From contig CAYQFH010000003.1 in assembly GCA_964416755.1 (NCBI GenBank), positions 1-49,570 of the forward strand: a stretch of DNA of 49,570 bases. Direction: 5' to 3'. The notes below the pieces were generated by a model that did not search any database, was not told the origin of the DNA, and saw only the letters and a list, made by a program, of their open reading frames with translations. Source of the stretch: Thiopontia sp964416755 (GTDB lineage: Bacteria > Pseudomonadota > Gammaproteobacteria > GCF-002020875). The position numbers and the translations under genes are program-made. This document shows positions 42,173 through 49,570 of the stretch, piece by piece (position 1 is the first letter of the stretch; every line of letters begins with the position of its first letter).

Positions 42173-43129
42173 ATGTCATCCAAACCATCTTCCAACGAAG
42201 GGTTAAAAGAGCGCGGTGCAGAGAAAGTAGCCCGAATCCCGGTCAAGATTACTCCAACCACTCAACCACTGAGAAAGCCGAGCTGGATTCGTGCCAAGGC
42301 ACCCAAGGGGGATGGCGTCTCCAAAATTCGCAAGCTGTTGCGAGATGGCGCACTCAACAGCGTCTGCGAAGAAGCCTCCTGCCCCAACCTGGGCGAGTGC
42401 TTCTCTCACGGTACCGCCACCTTCATGATTCTGGGAGACATCTGTACCCGACGCTGCCCCTTCTGCGATGTAGCACACGGAAAACCACTCCCCCCCAACA
42501 CTGAAGAGCCACAGCAATTGGCAAAGACCATTGCCGCAATGGTGCTACGCTATGTGGTGATCACCTCAGTCGACCGAGATGACCTGCGAGATGGTGGAGC
42601 ACAACACTTTATCAACTGCATCCAGGCCATCCGCACTGCAAGCCCGAAGATAGAGATCGAGACACTGGTGCCCGATTTTCGCGGGCGAGAGGCGATTGCT
42701 CTGGAGATCCTCAACCAGGCACCGCCCGATGTCTTCAACCACAATCTGGAGACCGTCCCTCGCCTCTACAAACAGAGTCGTCCCGGTGCCAGCTATGAAG
42801 GTTCGCTGCAATTACTGCAGCAGTTTGGAGAGATGAACCCCAAGATTCCAACCAAATCCGGCATCATGCTGGGGCTGGGCGAAGAGATGGAGGAGGTCTA
42901 TGCATTGATGGAGGACCTGCGCAGCCATGAGGTAGACCGTATCACCCTGGGGCAGTACATGCAACCGAGCAGACATCACCTACCGGTCGCCCGTTATGTC
43001 ACTCCGGATGAGTTTGAAGTACTACGGGTACGGGGTGAAGAGATGGGATTCAGCCATGTTGCCAGTGGGCCGATGGTACGCTCCTCCTACCATGCCGATC
43101 TTCAGGCAGCGGGCAAAACCGTCAAATGA
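42173..43129 (+). CDS. lipA: Lipoyl synthase LipA
   Basis: 318 aa, radical-SAM enzyme inserting two sulfurs into octanoyl groups. Auxiliary cluster CEEASCPNLGEC (Cys 65, 70, 76), radical-SAM cluster CTRRCPFC (Cys 91, 95, 98), and the C-terminal GPMVRSSYHAD carrying the third auxiliary ligand (Ser). I chose ATG 42173 (MSSKPSSNEG), which has GAGAAGAG before it; the in-frame ATG at 42125 adds an unlikely MRYNFIHYHY. Overlaps the next gene by 4 bases. Confidence 0.97.
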   Translation: MSSKPSSNEGLKERGAEKVARIPVKITPTTQPLRKPSWIRAKAPKGDGVSKIRKLLRDGALNSVCEEASCPNLGECFSHGTATFMILGDICTRRCPFCDVAHGKPLPPNTEEPQQLAKTIAAMVLRYVVITSVDRDDLRDGGAQHFINCIQAIRTASPKIEIETLVPDFRGREAIALEILNQAPPDVFNHNLETVPRLYKQSRPGASYEGSLQLLQQFGEMNPKIPTKSGIMLGLGEEMEEVYALMEDLRSHEVDRITLGQYMQPSRHHLPVARYVTPDEFEVLRVRGEEMGFSHVASGPMVRSSYHADLQAAGKTVK

Positions 43130-44157
43130 GCCACTCCCCCTTCTCCTCCACAGAGACGTTCTGGAACAGTTTCAACAGTGGCTTTGCACCACTGCTGGAT
43201 CACGAACAGCTGGGCACCTTTATTCTGGTACTGGCCAATGCCAGTTTTGATCCATCTCTACAGCGCACACTGCACAGCCAGATTGAGGCACGCTACCACC
43301 AGCTCTATCGCCGTTTTGAGGAGCAGCTATTGTGCGGAGAGATTCCATCCGAAAGCGATGAAGACCTGCTGGTCTTCTTCAAGATCGCAACAGTAGGGTT
43401 GGGAAGAATCGCCAACAGCGAGACGCGAACCATCGGTGAGTGGGAGGTGCAGTTCAATCCACTACGCGCATTCCGCCCACGGCGCATCTCTGCCGCCGTG
43501 AGTGATGCCACCCACCTCCCCTTCTGCCGGGAGAGTTTCCACTTCAACAAACCCTTCATGGACAAGGAGATTTTCTGGAGTGGCGAACTGGAGGGGAAAA
43601 CCGTTGACCTCTACTACAACAAATACCCCTTCACTCAAGGGCATGGGCTGTTGGTCCCTGAGCGACAGCAGGAGAATCCACAACTCTTGACCGAGGTGTA
43701 CCATCACTATCTCCACACTGTAGCGGCTACGCTGGAGCAATCGCTCCCCGGATCCGGTTTTGGTTACAACAGCTATGGTGCCTACGCTTCGGTGAACCAC
43801 CTCCACTTCCAGATGTTTTTGCGACAACAGCCGTTCCCGATTGAATCTCCCCAATGGAAACACAATGGTGGCGATCGCAGCTATCCTGCCCACTGCTTCC
43901 ACACCCAGAGAGCCACCGAGGCATGGCAGTGGATTGACCACTGTCATCAGCAAGGTACACCTTACAACCTGCTCTACATTGGAAAACAGTGTTACGTGCT
44001 CCCCCGCTTGCGACAGGGAGAGGATCATCCCCCTCACTGGAGCAGCGGATTCTCCTGGCATGAGATGGCCGGCGGTATGTTGACCAGCAGCCGTTCCGGG
44101 TTTGGTGAGATCAACAGTGACGCCATCGAGACGCTACTCGGCGAGATGAGCCTCTGA
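43126..44157 (+). CDS. HIT-superfamily protein resembling GDP-hexose phosphorylases
   Basis: 343-aa soluble protein. The clearest signal is YNSYGAYASVNHLHFQMFL (about 214-232): the NHLHFQ motif resembles the active site of GDP-D-glucose/GDP-L-galactose phosphorylases (VTC2/GDPGP1) in the HIT/GalT superfamily, in which the first His is nucleotidylated. Upstream, KTVDLYYNKYPFTQGHGLLVPERQ resembles the substrate-binding strand of the superfamily, and a C-terminal GEINSDAIETLL completes it. The nucleotide substrate here is unknown. Translationally coupled to lipA by a 4-base overlap, which does not itself suggest a role. Confidence 0.6.
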   Translation: MSHSPFSSTETFWNSFNSGFAPLLDHEQLGTFILVLANASFDPSLQRTLHSQIEARYHQLYRRFEEQLLCGEIPSESDEDLLVFFKIATVGLGRIANSETRTIGEWEVQFNPLRAFRPRRISAAVSDATHLPFCRESFHFNKPFMDKEIFWSGELEGKTVDLYYNKYPFTQGHGLLVPERQQENPQLLTEVYHHYLHTVAATLEQSLPGSGFGYNSYGAYASVNHLHFQMFLRQQPFPIESPQWKHNGGDRSYPAHCFHTQRATEAWQWIDHCHQQGTPYNLLYIGKQCYVLPRLRQGEDHPPHWSSGFSWHEMAGGMLTSSRSGFGEINSDAIETLLGEMSL

Positions 44158-44166
44158 CGACTGCAG

Positions 44167-44826
44167 TCACTGTAGCTGTTGCAAGCGCTCTGGTGTCCCT
44201 ACGTCCGACCAATTCCCGCGATAGTGCTCACCACTGAGCTCACCACGCTCCACCGCACTGAACAGTAGCGGTGCAAGTGGAAAACGCCCGCTTCTGCCTG
44301 CATCGAAGAAGGTGGGTTCAAAACGGGCTACCCCGCTATAGGTCAACTTGGGGCGCGACTCCTCTTTCCCATATCCGACAATCTGCCCCTGCTCCAGCAC
44401 AAAATCTCCATCCGGATGGTGTGAGGGGTTATCAACCAGTACCAAATGGGCTGGAGAGGTAGGTACCTCCATCAAACGCTGAAATGGATAATCGGTAAAG
44501 AGATCTCCATTGACCACAATAAACGGCTCATCACCCAGCAGCGGCAACGCCTGGGTGATACCTCCTCCAGTCTCCAGCGCAGTTTCCGGCTCTGCCGAGT
44601 AATGAATCGCGACACCATAACGGCTGCCATCTCCCAGCACCTGCAGAATCTGCTCACCCAGCCAGCCATGGTTGATCACCACTTCGCTGATACCGGCCTG
44701 CTTCAGTGCCTGTAGATGGTAATCGATCAGGCACTTTCCCTTGACTTGCAACAGTGGCTTGGGGGTCTTGTCTGTCAGCGGACGCATACGATCTCCGCGA
44801 CCTGCTGCCAGGATCATCGCCTTCAC
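44167..44826 (-). CDS. murU: N-acetylmuramate-1-phosphate uridylyltransferase MurU
   Basis: 219-aa nucleotidyltransferase: AAGRGDRMRPLTDKTPKPLL nucleotide-binding signature at 7-26, metal site VVNGDLFTD, and WSDVGTPERLQQL at the end. With AmgK it forms the peptidoglycan-recycling bypass that makes UDP-MurNAc from MurNAc directly. Overlaps amgK by 4 bases. Confidence 0.93.
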   Translation of the reverse strand: MKAMILAAGRGDRMRPLTDKTPKPLLQVKGKCLIDYHLQALKQAGISEVVINHGWLGEQILQVLGDGSRYGVAIHYSAEPETALETGGGITQALPLLGDEPFIVVNGDLFTDYPFQRLMEVPTSPAHLVLVDNPSHHPDGDFVLEQGQIVGYGKEESRPKLTYSGVARFEPTFFDAGRSGRFPLAPLLFSAVERGELSGEHYRGNWSDVGTPERLQQLQ

Positions 44827-45827
44827 TGTAGACGCCTCGTCAATTCATGCAGGGGGGACAGCTGCGGATACCGCGCAGTCACCTCGACAATGTAATTGAG
44901 GGTACGGGGGATATCCCCCAGATAGCCCGACTTGCCATCACGATGGTTAAGGCGTGCAAAAATCCCCACCGCCTTGAGGTGACGCTGCACCCCCATCCAG
45001 TCGAACCAGATCTGGAACTGCTCCAGATCGACGGTTTGCGGAATGATCGCTCGCTGCTGCAACTCACCATGATAGTGGCTGACCCAGCGTTCGATCTCCT
45101 GCTGCGGCCAATCGATATAACAGTCGCGCAGCAGTGAAACCAGATCATAGGTGACCGGCCCCCACACCGCATCTTGAAAGTCGATCACTCCCGGATTGCC
45201 CTCACCAGTGACCATCAGGTTGCGAGAGTGGTAATCCCGATGCACCGCCACCTTCGGTTGTTCAAGCGCTCCAGCAGAGAGCAAGGCAAACTGCTCATCC
45301 AGCATCTGCTGCTCGGCCTGGCTCAACGGGTGCTCCCGATGTACCTGCAGATACCACTCCCGGAATAGCTCCATCTCTCGCATCAATAGCGCATGATCAT
45401 ACTCCGGCAGTCGGTGGTCACTGGAGGGCCAGCGCTGCTGCAGCAACAATAGCGCCTCCATCGCATCGCCATAGAGCTGCTCAGCCTGTGTCGAATTCAG
45501 CTGGTCAAGATAGGGGGTACTTCCCAAATCAGAGAGCAGCATGAATCCCTGCTCCAGATCCACCGCATGTAACTCGGGAGCCTGTACGCCACAGCGTTGG
45601 ATGGTCTCGGCGATCGTCACGAAGGGGCCAGAATCCTCCTTCTCGGGCGGCGCATCCATCACGATCAAACTGTGTGGATGGTCACTGTGGGTCAGGCGAA
45701 AATAGCGCCGGAAACTGGCATCGGCAGAGGCTGGAGCAATCTTCAACGCCCCCTCTCTCCACGCAGGAAAACGGTCTGGTAGCACCGTCTCGACCCACTG
45801 CTCCAGCTCTCTCAATCGTTGATCCAT
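44823..45827 (-). CDS. amgK: Anomeric MurNAc/GlcNAc kinase AmgK
   Basis: 334-aa aminoglycoside-phosphotransferase-like kinase. P-loop-like ADASFRRYFRL near 34-44, Brenner-type VHRDYHSRNLMV, then GVIDFQDAVWGPVTYDL. Phosphorylates MurNAc at C1 for MurU. The gene pair amgK-murU confers recycling independent of de novo synthesis and is usually next to lptD, as here. Confidence 0.94.
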   Translation of the reverse strand: MDQRLRELEQWVETVLPDRFPAWREGALKIAPASADASFRRYFRLTHSDHPHSLIVMDAPPEKEDSGPFVTIAETIQRCGVQAPELHAVDLEQGFMLLSDLGSTPYLDQLNSTQAEQLYGDAMEALLLLQQRWPSSDHRLPEYDHALLMREMELFREWYLQVHREHPLSQAEQQMLDEQFALLSAGALEQPKVAVHRDYHSRNLMVTGEGNPGVIDFQDAVWGPVTYDLVSLLRDCYIDWPQQEIERWVSHYHGELQQRAIIPQTVDLEQFQIWFDWMGVQRHLKAVGIFARLNHRDGKSGYLGDIPRTLNYIVEVTARYPQLSPLHELTRRLQ

Positions 45828-45953
45828 CTTGGCCTTGAAATTTCGTCTGTCTGGTTACTATTTTCGATGTTGTGAATTGTACTCTTTGAACGAAGAGCCA
45901 TGTATAATCAGCCGCATAAAAGTGTTCTGGCAGGTACTAGACAGGTTTATCCA

Positions 45954-48422
45954 TTGAAAAAACAGCACTGTAAAACAACCGGACTTCTTCTCTCGGCGCT
46001 CGCTTGTGCAGTCACTGCCCAAGTCTATGCGGAAGCACCAATGCGCTGTGTAGTTGACCATGAAGGGAAATGGCTCTGTGGCACACCGGAGCAGGTACCA
46101 CTCTCCCTGGCGGCTCCAGTACCTGAGAAACCGGTGACTACCCCGGTTGCAGCACCCAAGGTGACTACAGCCCCGACTCCTCCTGTCGCCACTACCCCTG
46201 CCACCCCCACCAAAACCGTAGTCGAAGTGGTTGAGCCCTCCGCCCCGGCATCTGAACCAGTTGCAGTGACCAAACAACCAAAACCGGTTGCCACTCCAAC
46301 AAAACCGGTAACCCGACAGGTGATTGCCAATAGCAGCTGTCCACTACCTTCAGGTAGCAGAAAAGGGCCTGCAACACTGGTTAACCGTGCCGATGCACCA
46401 CTCTCCATTGATGCCGATGACATGGAAATCCATGGCAAGAACGTCTTCATCTATCAGGGCAAGGTGACCATGGAGCGAGCCGACCAGTCGCTACTTGCAG
46501 ACAAGGCGACCTACAACCATGACTTGGGCACCTTTGAAGCAGAAGGTAATCTGCACTACAAGGAGAGTGGAACCGAGTTGGAAGGTGATCACATGAAACT
46601 GAACACCAATACCGACAGAGGCACCATCGATAATGCAAGCTATCGCATCCTCGACACCGGGGCCAGTGGCGATGCAGAACAGATCGAGATGGCGAGCCGG
46701 TATATCAACCGCTACCACAATGCCACCTATACCACCTGTCCGGCGACAGACAAGAGCTGGGAACTGGAGGCTGAGCAGGTCGAACTGGATGAACTGGAAG
46801 GTTGGGGCAGTGCCAAGAATGCAGTTGTCAGCTTCAAGGGGGTGCCTATTCTCTACACCCCCAGCTACACCTTTCCGTTGGATGAGCGCCGCAAGTCGGG
46901 CGTGCTCTTCCCCTCGTGGGGCTATACCGAATCCGGTGGCGGCGATGTCAGTGCGCCCTACTACCTCAATCTTGCGGCCAATCGTGATGCGACCATCACC
47001 CCCCGTATCATTGGCAAGCGCGGTATCAGTCTGAGCGGAAACTTCCGCTACCTTAACATCGACAACCAGGGTGAAGTTGATGCCAGCTTCCTGCCGAGTG
47101 ATGACCTCCATGGCGATGATCGCTACCAGTTCAAGTTGGATCACCAAGGTACACTGCAGAGTGCCGAGTTGATTAATCCAGTCAGCTATACCGTCGACTT
47201 CAGCACCCTCTCGGACAAGGACTACCTGACCGATTTCGGCAACACACTGGGACTCTCCAGCAGCGATACACTGGAGCAGACTGCAACAATCAGTTACAGC
47301 CAGGATCGCTGGAGCCTCTCCGCCCTGCTCTCCGACCACTATACGGTCAGCAAGACACTGGCAGCATCCAGTGAACCGTACCGCAAACTGCCACAGATTG
47401 ATGGTTCCTGGTCCAGCAAAAACCGTGACAATCAACTAAGTTACAGCATTGCCGGGCAGTTTGTACACTTCGACCACAACACCCTGACCAATGCCGAGCG
47501 TTACTGGGTCAAGCCAAGTGCCAGTTACAATCTGACATTACTGGACGATGCCGCCTACATCAAGCCATCGGTCTCCATTGCACAGAGCCACTACTCCCTG
47601 GACAGCGGTGGCAGTTCCAGCCTGACCGTGCCGCACTACACAGTGAAGAGTGGCCTCTTTCTGGAGCGTGATACCAGCAACTACCTCCATACCCTGGAGC
47701 CCAGCATCCAGTTCAGCTACATTCCGGATGGCAAAAGTTCCGGTCATGACTTCGAAAACAATAGCGATGACAACAGCCAGTTCTACGGCAAGGATGGCGC
47801 ACCACACACCAAACTGGTCACCCTCGCAGTCAGCAGTGACCTGCTGAGCAACAGCGATGGCAGCAAGTTACTTGCCACCTCACTGGAACGCAGCCGCGAT
47901 TTCCGCAGTGATCGCACTCAGGACTGGAACGATCTGATCAGCAAAATCACTGCAGAGAGTGGTGCCCACAATGCAGCACTGAAGATTCATCTCGACAAGC
48001 CACAGAGTAGCTACACCAGTTGGAGCAATACCCTCCATGCCGACTACCAGTATGACAATGATGCCGGTCAGCTGATGAACTTCGGCTACATCCATGAACG
48101 TGGCAGCAAGAAGCAACTCGACCTTTCCGGAGCCTGGGAGCTCAACAGCCGCTGGAATCTGTTTGCACGCTATAACCATGAGCTGATCAGCAGCAACAAC
48201 CACCGACTGGAGGATCTGATCGGTGTCAGCTACGACAGCTGCTGCTGGTCCGCCAGCTTTACCCGACGCAGCTATTTCACCGGTACCAGTAACAGCGTTA
48301 ACCAGTTTGATACCGCCTGGTTCTTTGTTCTGGAGTTGAAGGGTATGGGCAAACTGGGCAAATCCGGCAACCTCAACGAGCTACTTGAGCAGAGCATCAA
48401 GGGCTACAACAGCGACTCATAA
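45954..48422 (+). CDS. lptD: LPS-assembly outer membrane protein LptD
   Basis: 822 aa from TTG 45954; 840 aa from ATG 45900. I prefer TTG because the protein then opens (M)KKQHCKTTGLLLSALACAVTAQVYA, a standard signal peptide, and because a TATAAT box covers 45903-45908, overlapping the ATG. The periplasmic beta-jellyroll starts after ADAPLSIDADDMEIHGKN; the barrel follows, with the conserved Cys-Cys pair in DSCCWSAS near the end. A Pro/Thr/Ala/Val-rich low-complexity stretch of about 70 residues separates an extra N-terminal Cys pair (RCVVDHEGKWLCG) from the jellyroll. LptD with LptE inserts LPS into the outer membrane. Confidence 0.95.
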   Translation: MKKQHCKTTGLLLSALACAVTAQVYAEAPMRCVVDHEGKWLCGTPEQVPLSLAAPVPEKPVTTPVAAPKVTTAPTPPVATTPATPTKTVVEVVEPSAPASEPVAVTKQPKPVATPTKPVTRQVIANSSCPLPSGSRKGPATLVNRADAPLSIDADDMEIHGKNVFIYQGKVTMERADQSLLADKATYNHDLGTFEAEGNLHYKESGTELEGDHMKLNTNTDRGTIDNASYRILDTGASGDAEQIEMASRYINRYHNATYTTCPATDKSWELEAEQVELDELEGWGSAKNAVVSFKGVPILYTPSYTFPLDERRKSGVLFPSWGYTESGGGDVSAPYYLNLAANRDATITPRIIGKRGISLSGNFRYLNIDNQGEVDASFLPSDDLHGDDRYQFKLDHQGTLQSAELINPVSYTVDFSTLSDKDYLTDFGNTLGLSSSDTLEQTATISYSQDRWSLSALLSDHYTVSKTLAASSEPYRKLPQIDGSWSSKNRDNQLSYSIAGQFVHFDHNTLTNAERYWVKPSASYNLTLLDDAAYIKPSVSIAQSHYSLDSGGSSSLTVPHYTVKSGLFLERDTSNYLHTLEPSIQFSYIPDGKSSGHDFENNSDDNSQFYGKDGAPHTKLVTLAVSSDLLSNSDGSKLLATSLERSRDFRSDRTQDWNDLISKITAESGAHNAALKIHLDKPQSSYTSWSNTLHADYQYDNDAGQLMNFGYIHERGSKKQLDLSGAWELNSRWNLFARYNHELISSNNHRLEDLIGVSYDSCCWSASFTRRSYFTGTSNSVNQFDTAWFFVLELKGMGKLGKSGNLNELLEQSIKGYNSDS

Positions 48423-48428
48423 ACTACA

Positions 48429-49570
48429 ATGAGACCACTCAAGCTGCTGCTCCTGGCTGCAACGCTGATTACATCACTCTCAACCAGTGCTACTCCGATC
48501 AATGGAGTGGATCGCATTCTGGCACTGGTCAACAATGACATCATCATGAAGAGCGAGCTGGAGGGGGAACTCTCCACCATTGTCCAGCGTCTACGTGCTC
48601 AGAAAGCAAAAATTCCTCCGGTACAGACGCTGGCGCAGCAGGTGCTGGAGAAGATGATCAGTGAACGGCTGCAGCTACAGGCGGCCGAGAAGGCAGGGAT
48701 TATCATTGATGAGGCTACCGCCAACCGTGCGCTGCAGCGTATCGCCAAGCGCAACAAACTGAGCCTCTCCGAATTCAAGAAGGCACTGGGTGCTCAGGGA
48801 ATCGACTATCTGGAGTTTCGTGACAACCTGAAGAAAGAGATTGCACTGGAGAAGCTCAAGGTCAAGAAGATCGAAAACCGCATCAACATTACCCAGAGCG
48901 AGGCCAAACGACTGGCCGATCAACTCTCTGCTGACAGTGCAGATACCCTGCGCCAGTATCGTCTGGGTCATATCCTGATCCCACTCCCGGACGCAGCCTC
49001 ACCAGAGCAGATTCAACAGGCGAAGCAGAAGGCACTGGATATTGCGAAAACACTACAGAGTGGAGCCGACTTCCGCCAGACAGCGATGGAACAGTCCAGC
49101 GGTGCCAACGCACTGGAAGGAGGGGTGCTGGAGTGGCGCACCAAGGCAGAACTCCCCTCACTGTTTGCACGACAACTCCCTCAACTGCGTACACAACCTT
49201 TTGTCGGTCCGATTCGCAGTGCCAGCGGTTTCCACCTGCTATCCATCATTGATAGTCGTGAGCGCAAAAGCTCTCATCTGGTGACCCTCTCTCATGCTCG
49301 TCATATTCTGCTGAAACCGACCGAGGTGAAGGGCGACGACGAGATCAAGGCGCGACTGGAGATCATCCGTGAGCGCGTTCTGGGTGGAGAATCCTTTGAG
49401 GAACTGGCCCGTACCAACTCCGAAGATGGCTCAGCCAAGGATGGAGGAGATCTCGGTTGGCAGAATCCGCAGAATCTGGTCCCCGAATTTGTCAAAGAGA
49501 TGGACAAGCTTAAGCCCAATGAGATCAGCCCGGTCTTCAAGTCCCGCTTTGGCTGGCACATCATCCAGAT
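48429..49570 (+). CDS. surA: Periplasmic chaperone/peptidyl-prolyl isomerase SurA (cut by window end)
   Basis: 380 codons are present; the 3' end is outside the window. Signal peptide MRPLKLLLLAATLITSLSTSA, then the SurA N-terminal domain (DRILALVNNDIIMKSELEGEL) and the first parvulin domain (about 175-275; QYRLGHILIPLP). The second parvulin starts at LSHARHILLKP (about 289) and reaches RFGWHIIQ. Chaperones outer-membrane proteins including LptD, and starts 6 bases after the lptD stop. Confidence 0.97.
   Translation, partial: MRPLKLLLLAATLITSLSTSATPINGVDRILALVNNDIIMKSELEGELSTIVQRLRAQKAKIPPVQTLAQQVLEKMISERLQLQAAEKAGIIIDEATANRALQRIAKRNKLSLSEFKKALGAQGIDYLEFRDNLKKEIALEKLKVKKIENRINITQSEAKRLADQLSADSADTLRQYRLGHILIPLPDAASPEQIQQAKQKALDIAKTLQSGADFRQTAMEQSSGANALEGGVLEWRTKAELPSLFARQLPQLRTQPFVGPIRSASGFHLLSIIDSRERKSSHLVTLSHARHILLKPTEVKGDDEIKARLEIIRERVLGGESFEELARTNSEDGSAKDGGDLGWQNPQNLVPEFVKEMDKLKPNEISPVFKSRFGWHIIQ

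Overview
The window looks like a piece of a chemolithotrophic, sulfur-oxidising gammaproteobacterium of the Chromatiales/Sedimenticola/thiotrophic-symbiont kind. The reasons are dsrA and dsrB (siroheme sulfite reductase of the type used in reverse by sulfur oxidisers), a DsrC-family paralogue, and a housekeeping complement typical of gammaproteobacteria (LptD-SurA, LptF-LptG, mreBCD-mrdAB-mltB-rlpA-dacA, lipB/lipA, murU/amgK). Genus cannot be fixed from sequence alone. The sequence is a scaffold with three runs of exactly 100 N. At two of them the flanks repeat the same 55 bases, so those gaps are probably joins between overlapping contigs rather than missing DNA.

Layout. 1-2.2 kb: the 3'-truncated dsrB and the complete dsrA, both on the minus strand. 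2.5-4.6 kb: divergent from dsrA, four genes: a 61-aa protein, a helical protein of unknown function, a stand-alone Cas6/Cmx6-family protein with no CRISPR array or other cas gene, and a DsrC-fold protein that has lost both redox cysteines. 4.8-7.2 kb: a NarX-like sensor kinase, a NarL-like regulator and a rhodanese. This 2.5-7.2 kb block is the most unusual part and the best candidate for an undescribed system: CRISPR-type RNA endonuclease fold, sulfur-carrier fold without cysteines, and a two-component system beside the sulfur oxidation genes.

7.2-23.2 kb: mostly housekeeping genes. lptG/lptF (minus) face pepA-holC-valS-SH3 protein (plus). ilvD (minus) follows, separated from the SH3 gene by two facing heptamer arrays. 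Then come RDD/DUF423/UPF0178 membrane and small proteins, the DEAD-box helicases dbpA and rhlE, a CBS-domain protein, DUF1015 and DUF6172 proteins. 23.3-27.0 kb: an accessory island with a Fic protein, HicAB, the deletion scar of a second fic gene, a CoiA-like nuclease and YefM-YoeB.

27.0-30.6 kb: gatB, gatA, gatC (minus), the amidotransferase that makes Gln-tRNA/Asn-tRNA. 30.8-40.7 kb: a long plus-strand cell-shape and peptidoglycan cluster, mreB, mreC, mreD, mrdA, rodA, an mltB carrying an inserted LysM domain, rlpA, dacA, then a D-amino-acid aminotransferase. A 155-bp inverted-repeat element separates mreB from mreC. 40.7-44.2 kb: ybeD-lipB, a bacteriohemerythrin on the opposite strand, lipA, and a HIT-superfamily protein with a motif like that of GDP-hexose phosphorylases. 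44.2-49.6 kb: murU-amgK (minus), divergent from lptD-surA (plus; surA runs off the end).

No tRNA, rRNA, CRISPR array, integrase or transposase was recognised.
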